Source: Sinorhizobium sp. 6-70 (GTDB lineage: Bacteria; Pseudomonadota; Alphaproteobacteria; Rhizobiales; Rhizobiaceae). From it: a stretch of 64,000 bases of DNA. Both the position numbers and the translations under genes were made by a program. Where the stretch lies: assembly GCF_030124375.1 (NCBI RefSeq), contig NZ_JASKLS010000012.1:91899-155898 (forward strand), in the 5' to 3' direction. The notes below the pieces were generated by a model. It was not told where the DNA came from and made no database searches. It saw only the letters and a list, made by a program, of their open reading frames with translations. The first letter of the stretch is position 1. Every line of letters starts with the position of its first letter. Below, piece by piece: positions 1 through 8,535 of the stretch.

Positions 1-51
1 TATTTCGTTCGCAACTACATCGCCAAGGGCTTCGCCCTGGGGAGGGTCTGA
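1..51 (+). CDS. C-terminal end of an ABC transporter permease (partial)
   Basis: The window opens inside a reading frame whose last 16 residues end in KGFALGRV before a TGA at 49-51. This tail matches the usual end of sugar/glycerol-type ABC permeases of the MalG class, where the last cytoplasmic residues are a short basic-hydrophobic run. The stop overlaps the ATG of the next gene by one base (TGATG), so the two are translationally coupled. With a DUF2160 protein and a large binding protein downstream, it is most likely the second permease (GlpQ-like) of a rhizobial glycerol importer. Too little is visible to be certain. Confidence 0.6.
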   Translation, partial: YFVRNYIAKGFALGRV

Positions 52-470
52 TGGAAACCATCGCCATGCGCAAGAACCGCTGGCCCGTCGCACTTGTCGC
101 CGTGCTCGTCGTCTATGTCGTAGCCGCCGGCCTGCTCGTTTCCGCCCTGCCGCTCAAGGACGGCGAACGCGACTGGTTCGCCCCGCTGATCCCCGGCGGC
201 TGGATGGCCTGGTCCTTCCCGACCGCCATGTTCTTTCTGACGATCTTCACGCTGCTGTCGCTGATGGCCGTCTGGGAATATGCCCGGCCCGGAGGCAACC
301 CGCGCGTCGGCATCCTGCGCTTCGAGACGACGCGCGGCGACCGGCTTTTCGTCTCGCTGCTCGGATCCGCCTTTATTCATCTCGGCTGGCTGGGGCTCGT
401 CGGCACAAACCTCTGGTGGGCGGTGGCGCTCTCCGTGGTCTATGCCATCGGCGTTTTCCGCTACGTCTGA
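51..470 (+). CDS. glpU: DUF2160 small membrane protein of a glycerol-type ABC operon
   Basis: This is a 139-residue integral membrane protein with about four hydrophobic segments (roughly residues 12-33, 50-72, 96-113 and 118-138). It matches the DUF2160 family, which occurs almost only inside ABC operons between the permeases and the binding protein. In Rhizobium leguminosarum the equivalent gene belongs to the glpSTPQUV glycerol uptake set. Its role is unknown; an accessory membrane subunit is a reasonable inference. The start is fixed by the TGATG overlap with the preceding permease. The next gene begins 81 bases downstream. Confidence 0.75.
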   Translation: METIAMRKNRWPVALVAVLVVYVVAAGLLVSALPLKDGERDWFAPLIPGGWMAWSFPTAMFFLTIFTLLSLMAVWEYARPGGNPRVGILRFETTRGDRLFVSLLGSAFIHLGWLGLVGTNLWWAVALSVVYAIGVFRYV

Positions 471-551
471 GAAACGCAATGGGGGGCGCATCGACGGCGC
501 GCCCCTCGAAACTGCAATGAACTGCAATCGCAAAACCCAAGGGAGGAAATT

Positions 552-2276
552 ATGCGACGGCATCTTCTAACGACGACGGCAGCAATGCTGCTGGCTCTCA
601 CCGGGTCGGCCTATGCCGGCATGGATGAGGCAAAGGCGTTCCTGGACAAGGAAATCGGCGACCTCTCGTCACTCGACCGCGCCGCCCAGGAAGCGGAAAT
701 GCAATGGTTCATCGATGCAGCCAAGCCCTTTGCCGGCATGGACATCAAGGTCGTCTCCGAAACGATCACCACCCATGAATACGAGTCGAAGACCCTCGCC
801 AAGGCCTTCTCCGACATCACGGGCATCAAGATCACACACGACCTGATCGGTGAAGGCGACGTCGTCGAGAAGCTGCAGACGCAGATGCAGTCCGGTGAAA
901 ACGTCTATGACGCCTACATCAACGACTCGGATCTGATCGGTACCCATTGGCGCTACCAGCAGGCCCGCAGCCTGACCGATTTCATGGCGAATGAGGGCAA
1001 GGACGTCACCAACCCCAACCTCGACATCGACGACTTCATCGGCAAGTCCTTCACCACCGCTCCGGACGGCAAGCTCTACCAGCTTCCCGACCAGCAGTTC
1101 GCGAACCTCTATTGGTTCCGCTATGACTGGTTCAACGATCCGAAGATCCAGGAAGAGTTCAAGGCCAAGTACGGCTACGACCTCGGCGTTCCGGTAAACT
1201 GGTCGGCCTACGAGGACATCGCCGAGTTCTTCAATGGCCGCGAGATCGACGGCAAGAAGGTCTACGGCCACATGGATTACGGCAAGAAGGACCCGTCCCT
1301 CGGTTGGCGGTTCACTGACGCCTGGCTGTCGATGGCCGGCAACGGTGACAAGGGCATCCCGAACGGCAAGCCGGTCGACGAGTGGGGCATCCGAGTCGAC
1401 GAGAACTCGCGTCCCGTCGGATCCTGCGTTGCGCGCGGCGGCGACACCAACGGCCCGGCGTCGGTCTATGCCATCCAGAAGTATCTCGACTGGCTGAAGG
1501 CCTATGCTCCGGCTGCTGCCCAGGGCATGACCTTCTCGGAATCCGGTCCGGTTCCGTCGCAGGGTGAGATCGCCCAGCAAATGTTCACCTATACGGCGTT
1601 CACCGCAGACTTCGTGAAGCAAGGCCTGCCGGTGGTGAACGAGGACGGCACGCCGAAGTGGCGTTTTGCCCCGAGCCCGCACGGCGTCTACTGGAAGGAC
1701 GGCATGAAGCTCGGCTATCAGGACGCCGGTTCCTGGACGATCCTGAAGTCCACTCCGGACGACCGCGCCAAGGCCGCGTGGCTCTACGCGCAGTTCGTGA
1801 CCTCCAAGACCGTGGACGTGAAGAAGAGCCATGTCGGTCTCACCTTCATCCGCCAGTCGACGCTCGATCATCAGAGCTTTACCGAGCGCGCACCGAAGCT
1901 CGGCGGCCTGGTCGAGTTCTACCGCTCGCCGGCCCGCCTGCAGTGGTCGCCGACCGGCACGAACGTGCCTGACTATCCGAAGCTGGCTCAGCTCTGGTGG
2001 CAGGCGATCGGCGATGCCTCCTCCGGCGCAAAGACCGCCCAGGAAGCCATGGACTCGCTTTGCGCCGAGCAGGAAAAGGTGCTGCAGCGCCTCGAGCGCG
2101 CCGGTATCCAGGGCGACATCGGTCCGAAGCTCGCCGAAGAGCACGACCTCGAATTCTGGAACGCGGAGGCCGTCAAGGCCGGCAACCTCGCTCCGCAGCT
2201 GAAGGTCGAGAACGAGAAGGAAAAGCCGATGACCGTCAACTACGACGAACTGGTCAAGAGCTGGCAGACGAACTAA
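552..2276 (+). CDS. glpV: Periplasmic solute-binding protein of a glycerol-type ABC importer
   Basis: A 574-residue protein with a Sec signal peptide (about residues 1-22, cleavage near AYA-GMDE), followed by a family 1 extracellular solute-binding fold. It is longer than ordinary sugar-binding proteins (about 420 residues). That length, and the run after the signal that includes DKEIGDLSSLDR, are features I associate with rhizobial GlpV-type proteins. It would deliver solute, probably glycerol, to the membrane permeases encoded upstream. The ATG at 552 follows a strong GGAGG at 541-545. It is the last gene of the operon; a double-palindrome repeat begins 12 bases after the stop. The substrate is inferred from operon type and was not read from binding residues. 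Confidence 0.75.
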   Translation: MRRHLLTTTAAMLLALTGSAYAGMDEAKAFLDKEIGDLSSLDRAAQEAEMQWFIDAAKPFAGMDIKVVSETITTHEYESKTLAKAFSDITGIKITHDLIGEGDVVEKLQTQMQSGENVYDAYINDSDLIGTHWRYQQARSLTDFMANEGKDVTNPNLDIDDFIGKSFTTAPDGKLYQLPDQQFANLYWFRYDWFNDPKIQEEFKAKYGYDLGVPVNWSAYEDIAEFFNGREIDGKKVYGHMDYGKKDPSLGWRFTDAWLSMAGNGDKGIPNGKPVDEWGIRVDENSRPVGSCVARGGDTNGPASVYAIQKYLDWLKAYAPAAAQGMTFSESGPVPSQGEIAQQMFTYTAFTADFVKQGLPVVNEDGTPKWRFAPSPHGVYWKDGMKLGYQDAGSWTILKSTPDDRAKAAWLYAQFVTSKTVDVKKSHVGLTFIRQSTLDHQSFTERAPKLGGLVEFYRSPARLQWSPTGTNVPDYPKLAQLWWQAIGDASSGAKTAQEAMDSLCAEQEKVLQRLERAGIQGDIGPKLAEEHDLEFWNAEAVKAGNLAPQLKVENEKEKPMTVNYDELVKSWQTN

Positions 2277-2710
2277 GCCTCCCAAGGCTACTGCATGTTT
2301 CCTTAAATCGCAGCCGATTTAAGGATAAAAACATGCAGCAATTCAAAGTGCTACAGCGCCGTCTGGTAAGACGCGCGGCGCTGTAGGTGCCCTCCGAAAT
2401 CATCGGCGGCACCACGACGTCTGGAGATGCGGCGCCGGGGCTGGCAACAGCTCCGGTTTTCGCTTGAAGGAGCAGCGAGCCTTGCATCCGGTTCAAGTCG
2501 GGCCGTGCCCCGTCCTTGCAATATCAAGTATCCGCAACCGAATGGATAACATAGGCGGTCGAAACGCTGCCGATCGACCGTATTACCGTTGATCGATTGA
2601 AAACTGTTTCCCCTTTTTCAATAAGGTAATGCGTCATCGTCGCTGCCATAGTTTGCCACCTGCCTCATGACGAGGCGGGAATACATGCAAAGGTATTGGA
2701 GGAGATTACC
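2277..2710. other. Long intergenic gap between glpV-like gene and NCS2 permease
   Basis: This 434-base stretch has no convincing gene. It holds a family A double-palindrome repeat at 2288-2386. The rest (2387-2700) is lower in GC near its right end, with T-rich and A-rich patches around 2600-2630, and presumably contains the permease promoter. I could not assign a -35/-10 pair or a known riboswitch fold. Confidence 0.6.
2288..2386 (+). repeat. Family A double-palindrome repeat (RIME-like), copy 1
   Basis: The element has two stem-loops in tandem. The first has arms TGCATGTTTCCTTAAATCG and CGATTTAAGG...ACATGCA. The second has arms CAGCGCCGTCT and AGACGCGCGGCGCTG. The same two-palindrome layout in the same orientation recurs at 19283, 61805, 61906, 62007 and 63382. 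It resembles the rhizobial intergenic mosaic elements (RIME) described in Sinorhizobium. It sits 12 bases after the stop of the binding-protein gene and may stabilise or end that mRNA. Confidence 0.85.
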
Positions 2711-4183
2711 TTGGCAAACAATGCAGACGAAACTGTACGACATATGCGGCCGGAAGATGAGAATCTCGGCATCGGTGCCAATCTGGCCTATGGCCTGCAA
2801 CATGTCCTGACGATGTACGGCGGCATCGTCGCCGTACCGCTGATCCTCGGCCAGGCGGCAGGCCTCACCTCCACCGACGTCGGCCTGCTGATCACCGCCT
2901 CCCTTTTCGCCGGCGGCCTCGCCACCATCCTGCAGACCATCGGCCTGCCGTTTTTCGGAAGCCGGTTGCCGCTGGTCCAGGGCGTTTCGTTCTCTGGTGT
3001 TGCGACGATGATTGCCATTTCCGGCAATGGCGGTATCGAGGCCGTGCTCGGCGCCGTCATGGCCGCGTCACTGATCGGCCTTCTGATCACGCCCGTCTTC
3101 TCGCGGATCACGCGTTTCTTCCCACCGCTCGTCACGGGCATCGTGATCACCACCATCGGCTTGACGCTGATGCCCGTCGCCGCGCGCTGGGCCATGGGAG
3201 GCAACAGTGCTGCGCCGGACTTCGGCAGCCCGGCCAACATCCAGCTCGCAGCGGCGACGCTCGTGATCGTGCTCCTGCTCAGCAAGCTCGGCAGCGCGTC
3301 GATCTCAAGGCTGTCGATCCTGATCGCGCTGATCATCGGCACCGTCATCGCCTATTTCGCCGGCATGACCGATTTCACGAAGGTGACCGAGGGGCCGCTT
3401 TTCTCCCTTCCGACGATGTTCCATTTCGGCTATCCGACCTTCGAGATCGCAGCGGTCGTCTCGATGTTCATCGTCATCATGGTGACGCTGGTCGAGACGT
3501 CAGCGGATATCCTTGCCGTCGGCGAAATCATTGAAACGAAAGTGGACTCGCGCCGCCTCGGCGATGGCCTCAGGGCGGACATGCTGTCCAGCCTCATCGC
3601 ACCGGTCTTCGGCTCCTTCACCCAGAGCGCCTTTGCCCAGAATGTCGGGCTGGTGGCCGTCACCGGCGTGAAGAGCCGCTACGTGGTGGCGACGGGTGGC
3701 ATGTTTCTCGTGGCGCTCGGCCTGTTGCCCGTCATGGGCCGCGTTGTCGCGGCGGTTCCAAGCGCCGTGCTCGGCGGCGCCGGCATCGTGCTCTTCGGCA
3801 CGGTCGCGGCAAGCGGCATCCGCACCCTGTCCAAGGTCGACTACAACAACAATATGAACCTGGTCATCGTCGCCACGGCCATCGGCTTCGGCATGATCCC
3901 GATCGCCTCTCCCGGCTTCTACGAGCATTTTCCGGCCTGGGTCGCGACGATCTTCCACTCCGGCATCAGCTCGGCCGCGCTGATGGCAATCAGCCTCAAC
4001 CTGATCTTCAACCATCTGACGGTCGGAAACTCCGACCAGCAATCGGTGTTCGTTGCCGGAACGGAGCGGACGCTCCGGTATCAGGACATCGCGCGGCTGC
4101 ACGATGGCGACTATTTCCTCAACGGCAAGCTCTACGACGCAAAGGGCATCGAGGTGCCCGTGATCGCTTCGGAAGCGCACTGA
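2711..4183 (+). CDS. NCS2-family purine/pyrimidine (xanthine/uracil) permease
   Basis: A 490-residue inner membrane transporter with about 12-14 hydrophobic segments. The NCS2 signature Q-N-x-G-x4-T-G is present as QNVGLVAVTG near residue 310, and the early motif QHVLTMYGG lies near residue 30. NCS2 proteins import uracil, xanthine or urate with protons; the exact base cannot be told from these motifs. The frame opens at TTG 2696, but that codon lies inside a GGAGG ribosome binding site (2698-2702). The TTG at 2711, eight bases further on, is therefore the better start. A perfect hairpin follows the stop. Confidence 0.85.
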   Translation: MANNADETVRHMRPEDENLGIGANLAYGLQHVLTMYGGIVAVPLILGQAAGLTSTDVGLLITASLFAGGLATILQTIGLPFFGSRLPLVQGVSFSGVATMIAISGNGGIEAVLGAVMAASLIGLLITPVFSRITRFFPPLVTGIVITTIGLTLMPVAARWAMGGNSAAPDFGSPANIQLAAATLVIVLLLSKLGSASISRLSILIALIIGTVIAYFAGMTDFTKVTEGPLFSLPTMFHFGYPTFEIAAVVSMFIVIMVTLVETSADILAVGEIIETKVDSRRLGDGLRADMLSSLIAPVFGSFTQSAFAQNVGLVAVTGVKSRYVVATGGMFLVALGLLPVMGRVVAAVPSAVLGGAGIVLFGTVAASGIRTLSKVDYNNNMNLVIVATAIGFGMIPIASPGFYEHFPAWVATIFHSGISSAALMAISLNLIFNHLTVGNSDQQSVFVAGTERTLRYQDIARLHDGDYFLNGKLYDAKGIEVPVIASEAH

Positions 4184-4194
4184 CCGTCCGCACC

Positions 4195-4232
4195 GACAGC
4201 GCCGTGCGTCTTATCGCACGCACGGCGCTGTC
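4195..4232 (+). terminator. Perfect 15-bp hairpin after the NCS2 permease
   Basis: The arms GACAGCGCCGTGCGT (4195-4209) and ACGCACGGCGCTGTC (4218-4232) are exact complements around an 8-base loop. The hairpin starts 12 bases after the stop codon. There is no T-run, so it may protect the 3' end or need a factor to terminate. Its base CAGCGCCG/CGGCGCTG is the same as the second palindrome of the family A repeats, so it may be a half-element. Confidence 0.6.
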
Positions 4233-4358
4233 GTGAAAAGATTTCCCCGTCTCGGGGAAATCTCTCCCGCAGATGCATCACATTTCGATCGGGACCGAAG
4301 CATCCGTCGTCCGACGATGTTAGAAGGACGGCATGGACTCGCTTCAAGGACTGGATTG

Positions 4359-5276
4359 ATGACCGCGGCCAAGACAAACATCGCCTTCGAACTCTTGCTT
4401 CTTCTCGCGCTTGCCACACTCTGGGGCGCCTCCTACACCTTCATCAAGCTCGGCGTCGAAACCATTCCACCGGTGACGCTGATTGCCGCGCGCACGCTGC
4501 TCGCCGGCGCGATTCTTCTGGCAGTGATCGGATGGCGCGGCCTTTCGTTGCCCCGTGACACGGCCACCTTGAGGCGGTTTCTGTTCCAGGCTTGCCTCAA
4601 CAGCGTCTTTCCCTTCACGCTGATTGCCTGGGCCGAGCGGACGATCGACGCCGGGGTGGCAGTGATCCTTAATTCCACCACACCCATCTTCGCCTTCCTT
4701 TTGACGGCCCTGATCACCCGGCACGAGCCCGTTACCGCCCGGAAATTCGTGGGCGTCATTGCCGGCCTCACCGGCATCAGCCTGATCATTGGGCTCGAAG
4801 CCTTTCGCGGCATCGGCGATCAGTTGGTCCCGCAGCTTGCCGTTGTTCTTGCAACCATTTGCTATGCCGGCGCGGCGATCTTCGGCAAAAGTTTCAGGGG
4901 GCTGGATCCGATCATACCCGCCGCGGGGTCGCTTCTCGCCGGCGCTGTCCTGCTCGTCCCGGCGAGCCTGATCGTCGATCGGCCCTGGACGCTCAACCCC
5001 TCGCCCGAATCGCTGATCGCGCTCGTCTGCCTGTCAGCCTTTTCGACGGCGCTCGCCTTCGTTATCTATTTCCGCCTGATCCACACGCTCGGATCCGTCG
5101 GCACGACGGCACAGGCCTATGTCCGCGTTCCGATCGGCGTTGCCATCGGAGTCCTGTTCCTCGGCGAAACTCTACCGACGACTGCGTGGATCGGCCTCTG
5201 CTGCGTTATCGCCGGCGTCGCCGCTATGACAATGCCGGCGCGGAAGCGCGCGGCGGCGACCGCAGCCAAAGCGTGA
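4359..5276 (+). CDS. EamA/DMT-family membrane exporter
   Basis: A 305-residue protein with ten hydrophobic segments arranged as two EamA repeats. The first opens with LATLWGASYTFIKLGVE, typical of drug/metabolite transporters; the second starts near residue 150. The family moves amino acids, metabolites or toxic compounds across the inner membrane; the substrate here is not evident. Open frame extends back to 4233, but the ATG at 4359 has AAGGA nine bases upstream and gives the usual DMT N-terminus, so I prefer it. It ends seven bases before the convergent mur gene. Confidence 0.8.
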   Translation: MTAAKTNIAFELLLLLALATLWGASYTFIKLGVETIPPVTLIAARTLLAGAILLAVIGWRGLSLPRDTATLRRFLFQACLNSVFPFTLIAWAERTIDAGVAVILNSTTPIFAFLLTALITRHEPVTARKFVGVIAGLTGISLIIGLEAFRGIGDQLVPQLAVVLATICYAGAAIFGKSFRGLDPIIPAAGSLLAGAVLLVPASLIVDRPWTLNPSPESLIALVCLSAFSTALAFVIYFRLIHTLGSVGTTAQAYVRVPIGVAIGVLFLGETLPTTAWIGLCCVIAGVAAMTMPARKRAAATAAKA

Positions 5277-5283
5277 TCCCCGG

Positions 5284-5712
5284 TCAGTCCTTGCGCTTCC
5301 GGCAATAGAGCTCCAGCCGGTGGCGCACCAGGTCATAGCCGAGTTCGGCGGCGATCTCCGCCTGCAATTGTTCGATCTTGTCGGACCTGAATTCGATCAC
5401 GGCACCTGTATCGATGTCGATCAGATGGTCGTGATGCGGCGCGTCCGCCGTCTCGAATCGAGCGGTTGCATTCTCGAACGCATGCCGCTGCACGACCCCC
5501 TGCTGCTCCAGCGCAGACAGTGTCCGGTAAACGGTCGAAAGCGACACGGTCGCATCGATTTCCTTCGCGCGCCGGTGCAATTCGCTAGCATCGGGATGGT
5601 CCTCGGCCTCGGCCAGAATCTTAAGGATTGCAGCGCGTTGGCGAGTAACGCGCACGCCGCCGTCCCGCAGGATTCCTTCCAGTTCCTTGATCCGATTCTT
5701 GCTTTGTCTCAT
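5284..5712 (-). CDS. mur: Mur: manganese-responsive Fur-family repressor
   Basis: A 142-residue Fur-fold protein. It has an N-terminal winged helix (about residues 18-80, including TRQRAAIL and STVYRTLSALE) and a C-terminal metal/dimer domain with the HHDH cluster at residues 93-96 and DTGAVIEF. The CxxC zinc motifs of E. coli Fur are absent; the only cysteine is near the C-terminus. In rhizobia the Fur homologue next to sitABCD is Mur, which represses Mn uptake when Mn is plentiful. That context and the palindrome at 5756-5776 in the shared promoter region make Mur the likely identity. Fur proper is the alternative. Confidence 0.88.
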   Translation of the reverse strand: MRQSKNRIKELEGILRDGGVRVTRQRAAILKILAEAEDHPDASELHRRAKEIDATVSLSTVYRTLSALEQQGVVQRHAFENATARFETADAPHHDHLIDIDTGAVIEFRSDKIEQLQAEIAAELGYDLVRHRLELYCRKRKD

Positions 5713-5755
5713 CTGGCGACACTAGCCAAGGGCGACCTGTTTGAAAATAGCTAGT

Positions 5756-5776
5756 TGCAAATGGTTCTCATTTGCA
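5756..5776. promoter_or_regulatory. Mur/Fur-type operator between mur and sitA
   Basis: There is a perfect inverted repeat with 8-base arms TGCAAATG (5756-5763) and CATTTGCA (5769-5776) around five bases. Read on the minus strand its core is AATGAGAACCATT, close to Fur-type boxes. A possible sitA -35 (TTGACT, 5777-5782) abuts it, with TACCCA 17 bases further on as a weak -10. Bound Mur would block sitA transcription and could also touch the mur promoter. Confidence 0.75.
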
Positions 5777-5846
5777 TTGACTTATGCAGGTCATTCGCCT
5801 ACCCATAGGACCGGACTACATCGAGGCTGGCCCTGAGGAGTAATGA

Positions 5847-6752
5847 ATGGTCGATCGCACGAGGCGCATGATTTTGACGGCGGCAGCAGCGGCGGCTGCC
5901 TTTTCCTTCGTCCCCGGCGCGGCGCTGGCCCAGGAAAAATTCAAGGCGGTCACCACTTTCACGGTCATTGCCGACATGGCGCAGAACGTTGCGGGCGACG
6001 CGGCAATCGTCGAATCGATCACCAAACCTGGCGCAGAGATCCACAACTACCAGCCGACGCCGCGCGATATCCTCAAAGCCCACGACGCCAAGCTCATCCT
6101 CTGGAACGGGCTGAACCTCGAACTCTGGTTCGAAAAATTCTTCCAGAACTTCGATGAGGTTCCGGGCGTCGTCGTCTCCGAAGGGGTCGAGCCGATGGGG
6201 ATCGCGGAGGGGCCCTATACCGGCAAGCCGAACCCACATGCCTGGATGTCGCCCTCGGCAGCGCTGATCTATGTCGACAACATCCGCGATGCATTCGTGA
6301 AATTCGACCCCCAGAACGCCGAGACCTACAAGGCGAATGCCGAGGCCTATAAACAGAAGATCGAGGCGGCCATCGCGCCGATCCGGGCGGAGCTCGAGAA
6401 GATCCCGGCGGAAAAGCGCTGGCTCGTCTCGAGCGAGGGTGCCTTCAGCTACCTGATCCGCGACTTCGGCATGAAGGAACTCTATCTCTGGCCGATCAAT
6501 GCCGACCAGCAGGGCACGCCGCAGCAGGTGCGCAAGGTGATCGACGCGGTGCGTGCCAACAACATTCCGGTGGTCTTTTCCGAGAGCACGATCTCGCCGG
6601 ATCCGGCAGAACAGGTGGCACGGGAAACCGGCGTGAAATATGGTGGTGTGCTCTATGTCGATTCCTTGAGCGAGGCCGATGGTCCGGTTCCGACCTATAT
6701 CGATCTCCTGCGTGTCACCTCCGAAACGATCGCGAAAGGTCTTTCGCAATGA
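5847..6752 (+). CDS. sitA: SitA: periplasmic Mn/Fe-binding protein of ABC importer
   Basis: A 301-residue cluster A-I metal-binding protein. The signal peptide covers about residues 1-28 (cleavage AALA-QEK). The four family metal ligands are in place: H66 (EIHNYQP), H131 (NPHAWMS), E197 (SSEGAF) and D272 (YVDSLS). It captures Mn(II), and perhaps Fe(II), in the periplasm for SitBCD. GAGGAG lies just ahead of the ATG. The gene starts 134 bases from divergent mur and overlaps sitB by four bases (ATGA). Regulation by Mur is expected from the upstream palindrome. Confidence 0.93.
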   Translation: MVDRTRRMILTAAAAAAAFSFVPGAALAQEKFKAVTTFTVIADMAQNVAGDAAIVESITKPGAEIHNYQPTPRDILKAHDAKLILWNGLNLELWFEKFFQNFDEVPGVVVSEGVEPMGIAEGPYTGKPNPHAWMSPSAALIYVDNIRDAFVKFDPQNAETYKANAEAYKQKIEAAIAPIRAELEKIPAEKRWLVSSEGAFSYLIRDFGMKELYLWPINADQQGTPQQVRKVIDAVRANNIPVVFSESTISPDPAEQVARETGVKYGGVLYVDSLSEADGPVPTYIDLLRVTSETIAKGLSQ

Positions 6753-7678
6753 ACCTTCAGGTAAAGGAGCGCGCCAGGCCGGCGCCGACTTCAGAGGACG
6801 AGGGTGGCGGCATCCGCGTTCGCGGCGCGACGGTGACCTATCGCACCGGTCACCGGGCGCTCCGTGACGCCTCCTTTGAGATCCCGACCGGGACGATCGC
6901 AGCGCTCGTCGGCGTCAACGGCAGCGGCAAGTCGACCCTGTTCAAGGCGATCATGGGCTTCGTCCGCTTGGCGCAGGGCGAAATCTCGATCCTCGGCCTT
7001 TCCGTATCGGCGGCGCTGAAGAGAAACCTCGTTGCTTATGTGCCCCAGGCCGAGGAAGTCGACTGGAACTTCCCGGTTCTCGTCGAGGACGTGGTGATGA
7101 TGGGCCGTTACGGCCACATGAACATGCTTCGGATCCCGAAGAAGGCGGATCATGACGCGGTCGACACTGCACTTGCGCGCGTCGGCATGAGCGATTTCCG
7201 CAAGCGCCAGATCGGCGAGCTTTCCGGCGGCCAGAAGAAACGCGTCTTCCTCGCCCGGGCGCTGGCCCAGGACGGCCGCGTCATCCTGCTCGACGAGCCC
7301 TTTACCGGCGTCGACGTCAAGACCGAGGACGCGATCATCCGCCTGTTGATCGGCCTGCGCGACGAGGGACGGGTAATGCTCGTCTCCACCCACAATCTCG
7401 GCAGCGTGCCGGAATTCTGCGATCGCACGGTACTCCTGAAGAACACGGTGCTCGCCTACGGACCAACGACAACCACATTTACCCGCGAGAACCTCGAGCT
7501 GGCCTTCGGCGGCGTGCTGCGCCATTTCGTGCTCGGCGGCGAAAATCTGCACGACGACGCCGACCCGCGCCAGCTTGCCGTCATCACCGACGACGAGCGT
7601 CCGCTCGTCATGTACGGCGCGCAGGGGCGGATGGTGACGCAGCCGGCAAAGCCCGAGACCGAGGCGGACACCGAATGA
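6749..7678 (+). CDS. sitB: SitB: ATPase subunit of Mn/Fe ABC importer
   Basis: A 309-residue ABC ATPase with Walker A GVNGSGKST (residues 55-63), the Q-loop in YVPQAEEVDW, the signature LSGGQKKR, Walker B VILLDEP and the H-loop STHN. It powers Mn import by SitABCD at the cytoplasmic face. It carries a hydrophilic N-terminal extension of about 20 residues and a C-terminal tail of about 50 residues beyond the core fold. It overlaps sitA and sitC by four bases each, which suggests tight translational coupling. Confidence 0.93.
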   Translation: MNLQVKERARPAPTSEDEGGGIRVRGATVTYRTGHRALRDASFEIPTGTIAALVGVNGSGKSTLFKAIMGFVRLAQGEISILGLSVSAALKRNLVAYVPQAEEVDWNFPVLVEDVVMMGRYGHMNMLRIPKKADHDAVDTALARVGMSDFRKRQIGELSGGQKKRVFLARALAQDGRVILLDEPFTGVDVKTEDAIIRLLIGLRDEGRVMLVSTHNLGSVPEFCDRTVLLKNTVLAYGPTTTTFTRENLELAFGGVLRHFVLGGENLHDDADPRQLAVITDDERPLVMYGAQGRMVTQPAKPETEADTE

Positions 7679-8535
7679 TCGCCATCCTCGTCGAGCCGTT
7701 CACATACGGGTACATGCTGAACGCCATGTGGGTCAGCGCACTGGTCGGCGCCGTCTGCGCCTTCCTCTCGGCTTATCTCATGCTCAAGGGCTGGTCGCTG
7801 ATCGGCGACGCGCTTTCTCACTCGATCGTGCCGGGTGTCGCCGGGGCCTATATGCTGGGGCTTCCTTTTTCGCTCGGCGCCTTCTTTTCCGGCGCGCTTG
7901 CCGCAGCCGCCATGCTGTTCCTGAACCAGCGCACGCGGCTGAAGGAGGACACGATCATCGGGCTGATTTTCACCTCCTTCTTCGGCCTCGGCCTCTTCAT
8001 GGTGTCGCTGTCGCCGACCTCGGTGAACATCCAGACGATCGTGCTCGGCAACATCCTTGCCATCACGCCGGCCGACACGCTGCAGCTCGCGATCATCGGC
8101 GTCGTCTCGCTGGTGATCCTCTTCGCGAAATGGAAGGACCTGATGGTCACCTTCTTCGACGAGAGTCACGCCCGCTCGATCGGCATCAAAACGACATTCC
8201 TGAAGGTGCTGTTCTTCACGTTGCTCTCGGCATCTACGGTCGCCGCGCTTCAGACCGTCGGCGCGTTTCTCGTCATCGCCATGGTCGTAACGCCCGGGGC
8301 GACCGCCTACCTGCTCACGGACCGCTTCCCGAAGCTGATCGCGATCAGCATCGCCATCGGCGCACTGACGAGCTTTGCCGGCGCCTATGCCAGCTATTTC
8401 CTTGACGGCGCGACTGGCGGCATCATCATCGTGCTGCAGACGCTGATCTTCCTCCTCGCCTTTGTCTTCGCTCCGAAGCATGGGCTCATCGCCGCCCGTC
8501 GCCGCGCCTCCGAGGCACTGGAGGTCGCACGATGA
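7675..8535 (+). CDS. sitC: SitC: permease subunit of Mn/Fe ABC importer
   Basis: A 286-residue ABC-3 family permease with about eight membrane segments. The conserved GWSLIGDALSHSIVPGVA stretch lies near residue 40, where the ATPase-coupling and metal-path residues cluster in this family. It pairs with SitD as the membrane channel. It overlaps sitB and sitD by four bases each (ATGA). SitC and SitD are clear paralogues sharing KGWSL-GDA-SH. Confidence 0.92.
   Translation: MIAILVEPFTYGYMLNAMWVSALVGAVCAFLSAYLMLKGWSLIGDALSHSIVPGVAGAYMLGLPFSLGAFFSGALAAAAMLFLNQRTRLKEDTIIGLIFTSFFGLGLFMVSLSPTSVNIQTIVLGNILAITPADTLQLAIIGVVSLVILFAKWKDLMVTFFDESHARSIGIKTTFLKVLFFTLLSASTVAALQTVGAFLVIAMVVTPGATAYLLTDRFPKLIAISIAIGALTSFAGAYASYFLDGATGGIIIVLQTLIFLLAFVFAPKHGLIAARRRASEALEVAR

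Noticed and set aside
669..2285. A 538-codon open frame antisense to the glpV-like gene
   Set aside because: The plus-strand protein has a signal peptide and family match; the antisense frame has neither.
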